Positions 5,440-5,640 of a DNA stretch of 5,640 nt are shown piece after piece. This stretch comes from an uncultured Lachnoclostridium sp. (GTDB taxonomy: Bacteria; Bacillota; Clostridia; Lachnospirales; Lachnospiraceae), in NCBI GenBank assembly GCA_948330435.1, contig CAOJBY010000054.1:1-5640 (forward strand), in the 5' to 3' direction. The notes under the pieces were generated by a model, which was not told where the DNA came from, did not search any database, and saw only the letters and a program-made list of their open reading frames with translations. The position numbers were made by a program, and so were the translations under genes. Numbering within the stretch: the stretch's first letter is position 1; each line of letters opens with the position of its first letter.

Positions 5440-5468
5440 TTGACATTTAAAAATTCCTATAGTACAAT
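5440..5468 (+). promoter_or_regulatory. sigma-A promoter of the tRNA-Pro/Gly cluster
   Basis: A consensus -35 TTGACA (5440-5445), a 17-base spacer and a -10 TACAAT (5463-5468) form a strong promoter. The -35 begins immediately after the TGA of the phosphoesterase gene (5437-5439). Transcription would start near 5475, about 33 bases before tRNA-Pro. Confidence 0.9.
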
Positions 5469-5507
5469 ATAACATGCGTCACGAAAGGATGTAGTGGTGA
5501 GCAGTTT

Positions 5508-5582
5508 CGGGGTGTGGCTCAGCTTGGCTAGAGCGCCTGGTTTGGGACCAGGAGGTCGCAGGTTCGAATCCTGTCACCCCGA
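5508..5582 (+). tRNA. tRNA-Pro (anticodon TGG)
   Basis: This is a complete 75-nt tRNA. Acceptor strands CGGGGTG (5508-5514) and CACCCCG (5575-5581) pair, with discriminator A5582. The pairing starting with C1 is typical of bacterial tRNA-Pro. Anticodon stem CCTGG/CCAGG closes loop TTTGGGA, giving anticodon TGG (5543-5545), which reads CCA and, with a modified wobble base, other proline codons. The T loop is TTCGAAT. CCA is not encoded. It is the first tRNA of a cluster that runs off the window. Confidence 0.97.
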
Positions 5583-5587
5583 CTGAT

Positions 5588-5640
5588 GCGGGTGTAGTTC
5601 AATGGTAGAACACCAGCCTTCCAAGCTGGACACGTGGGTT
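5588..5640 (+). tRNA. tRNA-Gly (anticodon TCC), 3' end cut off by the window
   Basis: The 5' acceptor strand GCGGGTG (5588-5594), a D arm with GTTC/GAAC pairing, and the anticodon arm CCAGC-CTTCCAA-GCTGG (5613-5629) are visible. The anticodon TCC (5620-5622) reads GGA glycine codons. The T arm starts at the window edge (GTGGGTT), and the 3' acceptor strand is missing. It lies five bases after tRNA-Pro and should share its transcript. Confidence 0.94.

Noticed and set aside
5494..5586. GTG-started open frame with an AAAGGA-like site running through tRNA-Pro
   Set aside because: The frame is open only because of the tRNA sequence. This is a well-known kind of spurious ORF over tRNA genes.

Overview
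This 5.6 kb window looks like a chromosomal segment from a low-to-mid GC Firmicute, most likely the class Clostridia and family Lachnospiraceae (Blautia, Dorea or Clostridium XIVa type). The reasons are strong AGGAGG-type ribosome binding sites, consensus sigma-A promoters with 17-base spacers, tRNA genes without an encoded CCA, a DUF1700/HAAS membrane protein, and a papain-like protease with a clostridial-type C-terminal lectin-like domain. The taxonomic call rests on family knowledge, not on a database search. Every supported gene lies on the + strand.

Layout. Positions 1-392 carry a truncated tRNA-Val(TAC), tRNA-Leu(TAA), a weak hairpin and then tRNA-Arg(ACG) with its own promoter. A clear intrinsic terminator follows at 400-435. 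Positions 469-1186 hold a DUF1700 membrane protein and a 51-residue, 45% asparagine protein (982-1137). The small protein lies in a different frame from the longest open frame there and is closed by a 15-bp perfect terminator hairpin. Positions 1295-1658 hold a single-domain rhodanese with its own terminator and an inverted repeat just upstream.

A near-perfect promoter (1686-1714) starts a tight four-gene operon at 1807-5439: a THUMP-domain rRNA methyltransferase (YpsC/RlmL-like), a secreted or membrane-anchored C1A cysteine protease overlapping it by ATGA, an RdgB/HAM1 XTP/dITP pyrophosphatase, and a YfcE/YsnB-type metallophosphoesterase. No terminator follows the last gene. The promoter of the next tRNA cluster (tRNA-Pro(TGG), then truncated tRNA-Gly(TCC)) begins one base after its stop codon.

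Three operon genes are cytosolic housekeeping enzymes: rRNA modification, nucleotide-pool cleansing and a small phosphodiesterase. RdgB and YsnB homologues are also neighbours in Bacillus subtilis. The exported protease is the outlier. The least explained item is the asparagine-rich mini-protein, which has a strong ribosome binding site, a strong terminator and a possible sporulation-type -10 element. No mobile element, CRISPR array or phage gene was seen, and no complete new multi-gene system is evident.
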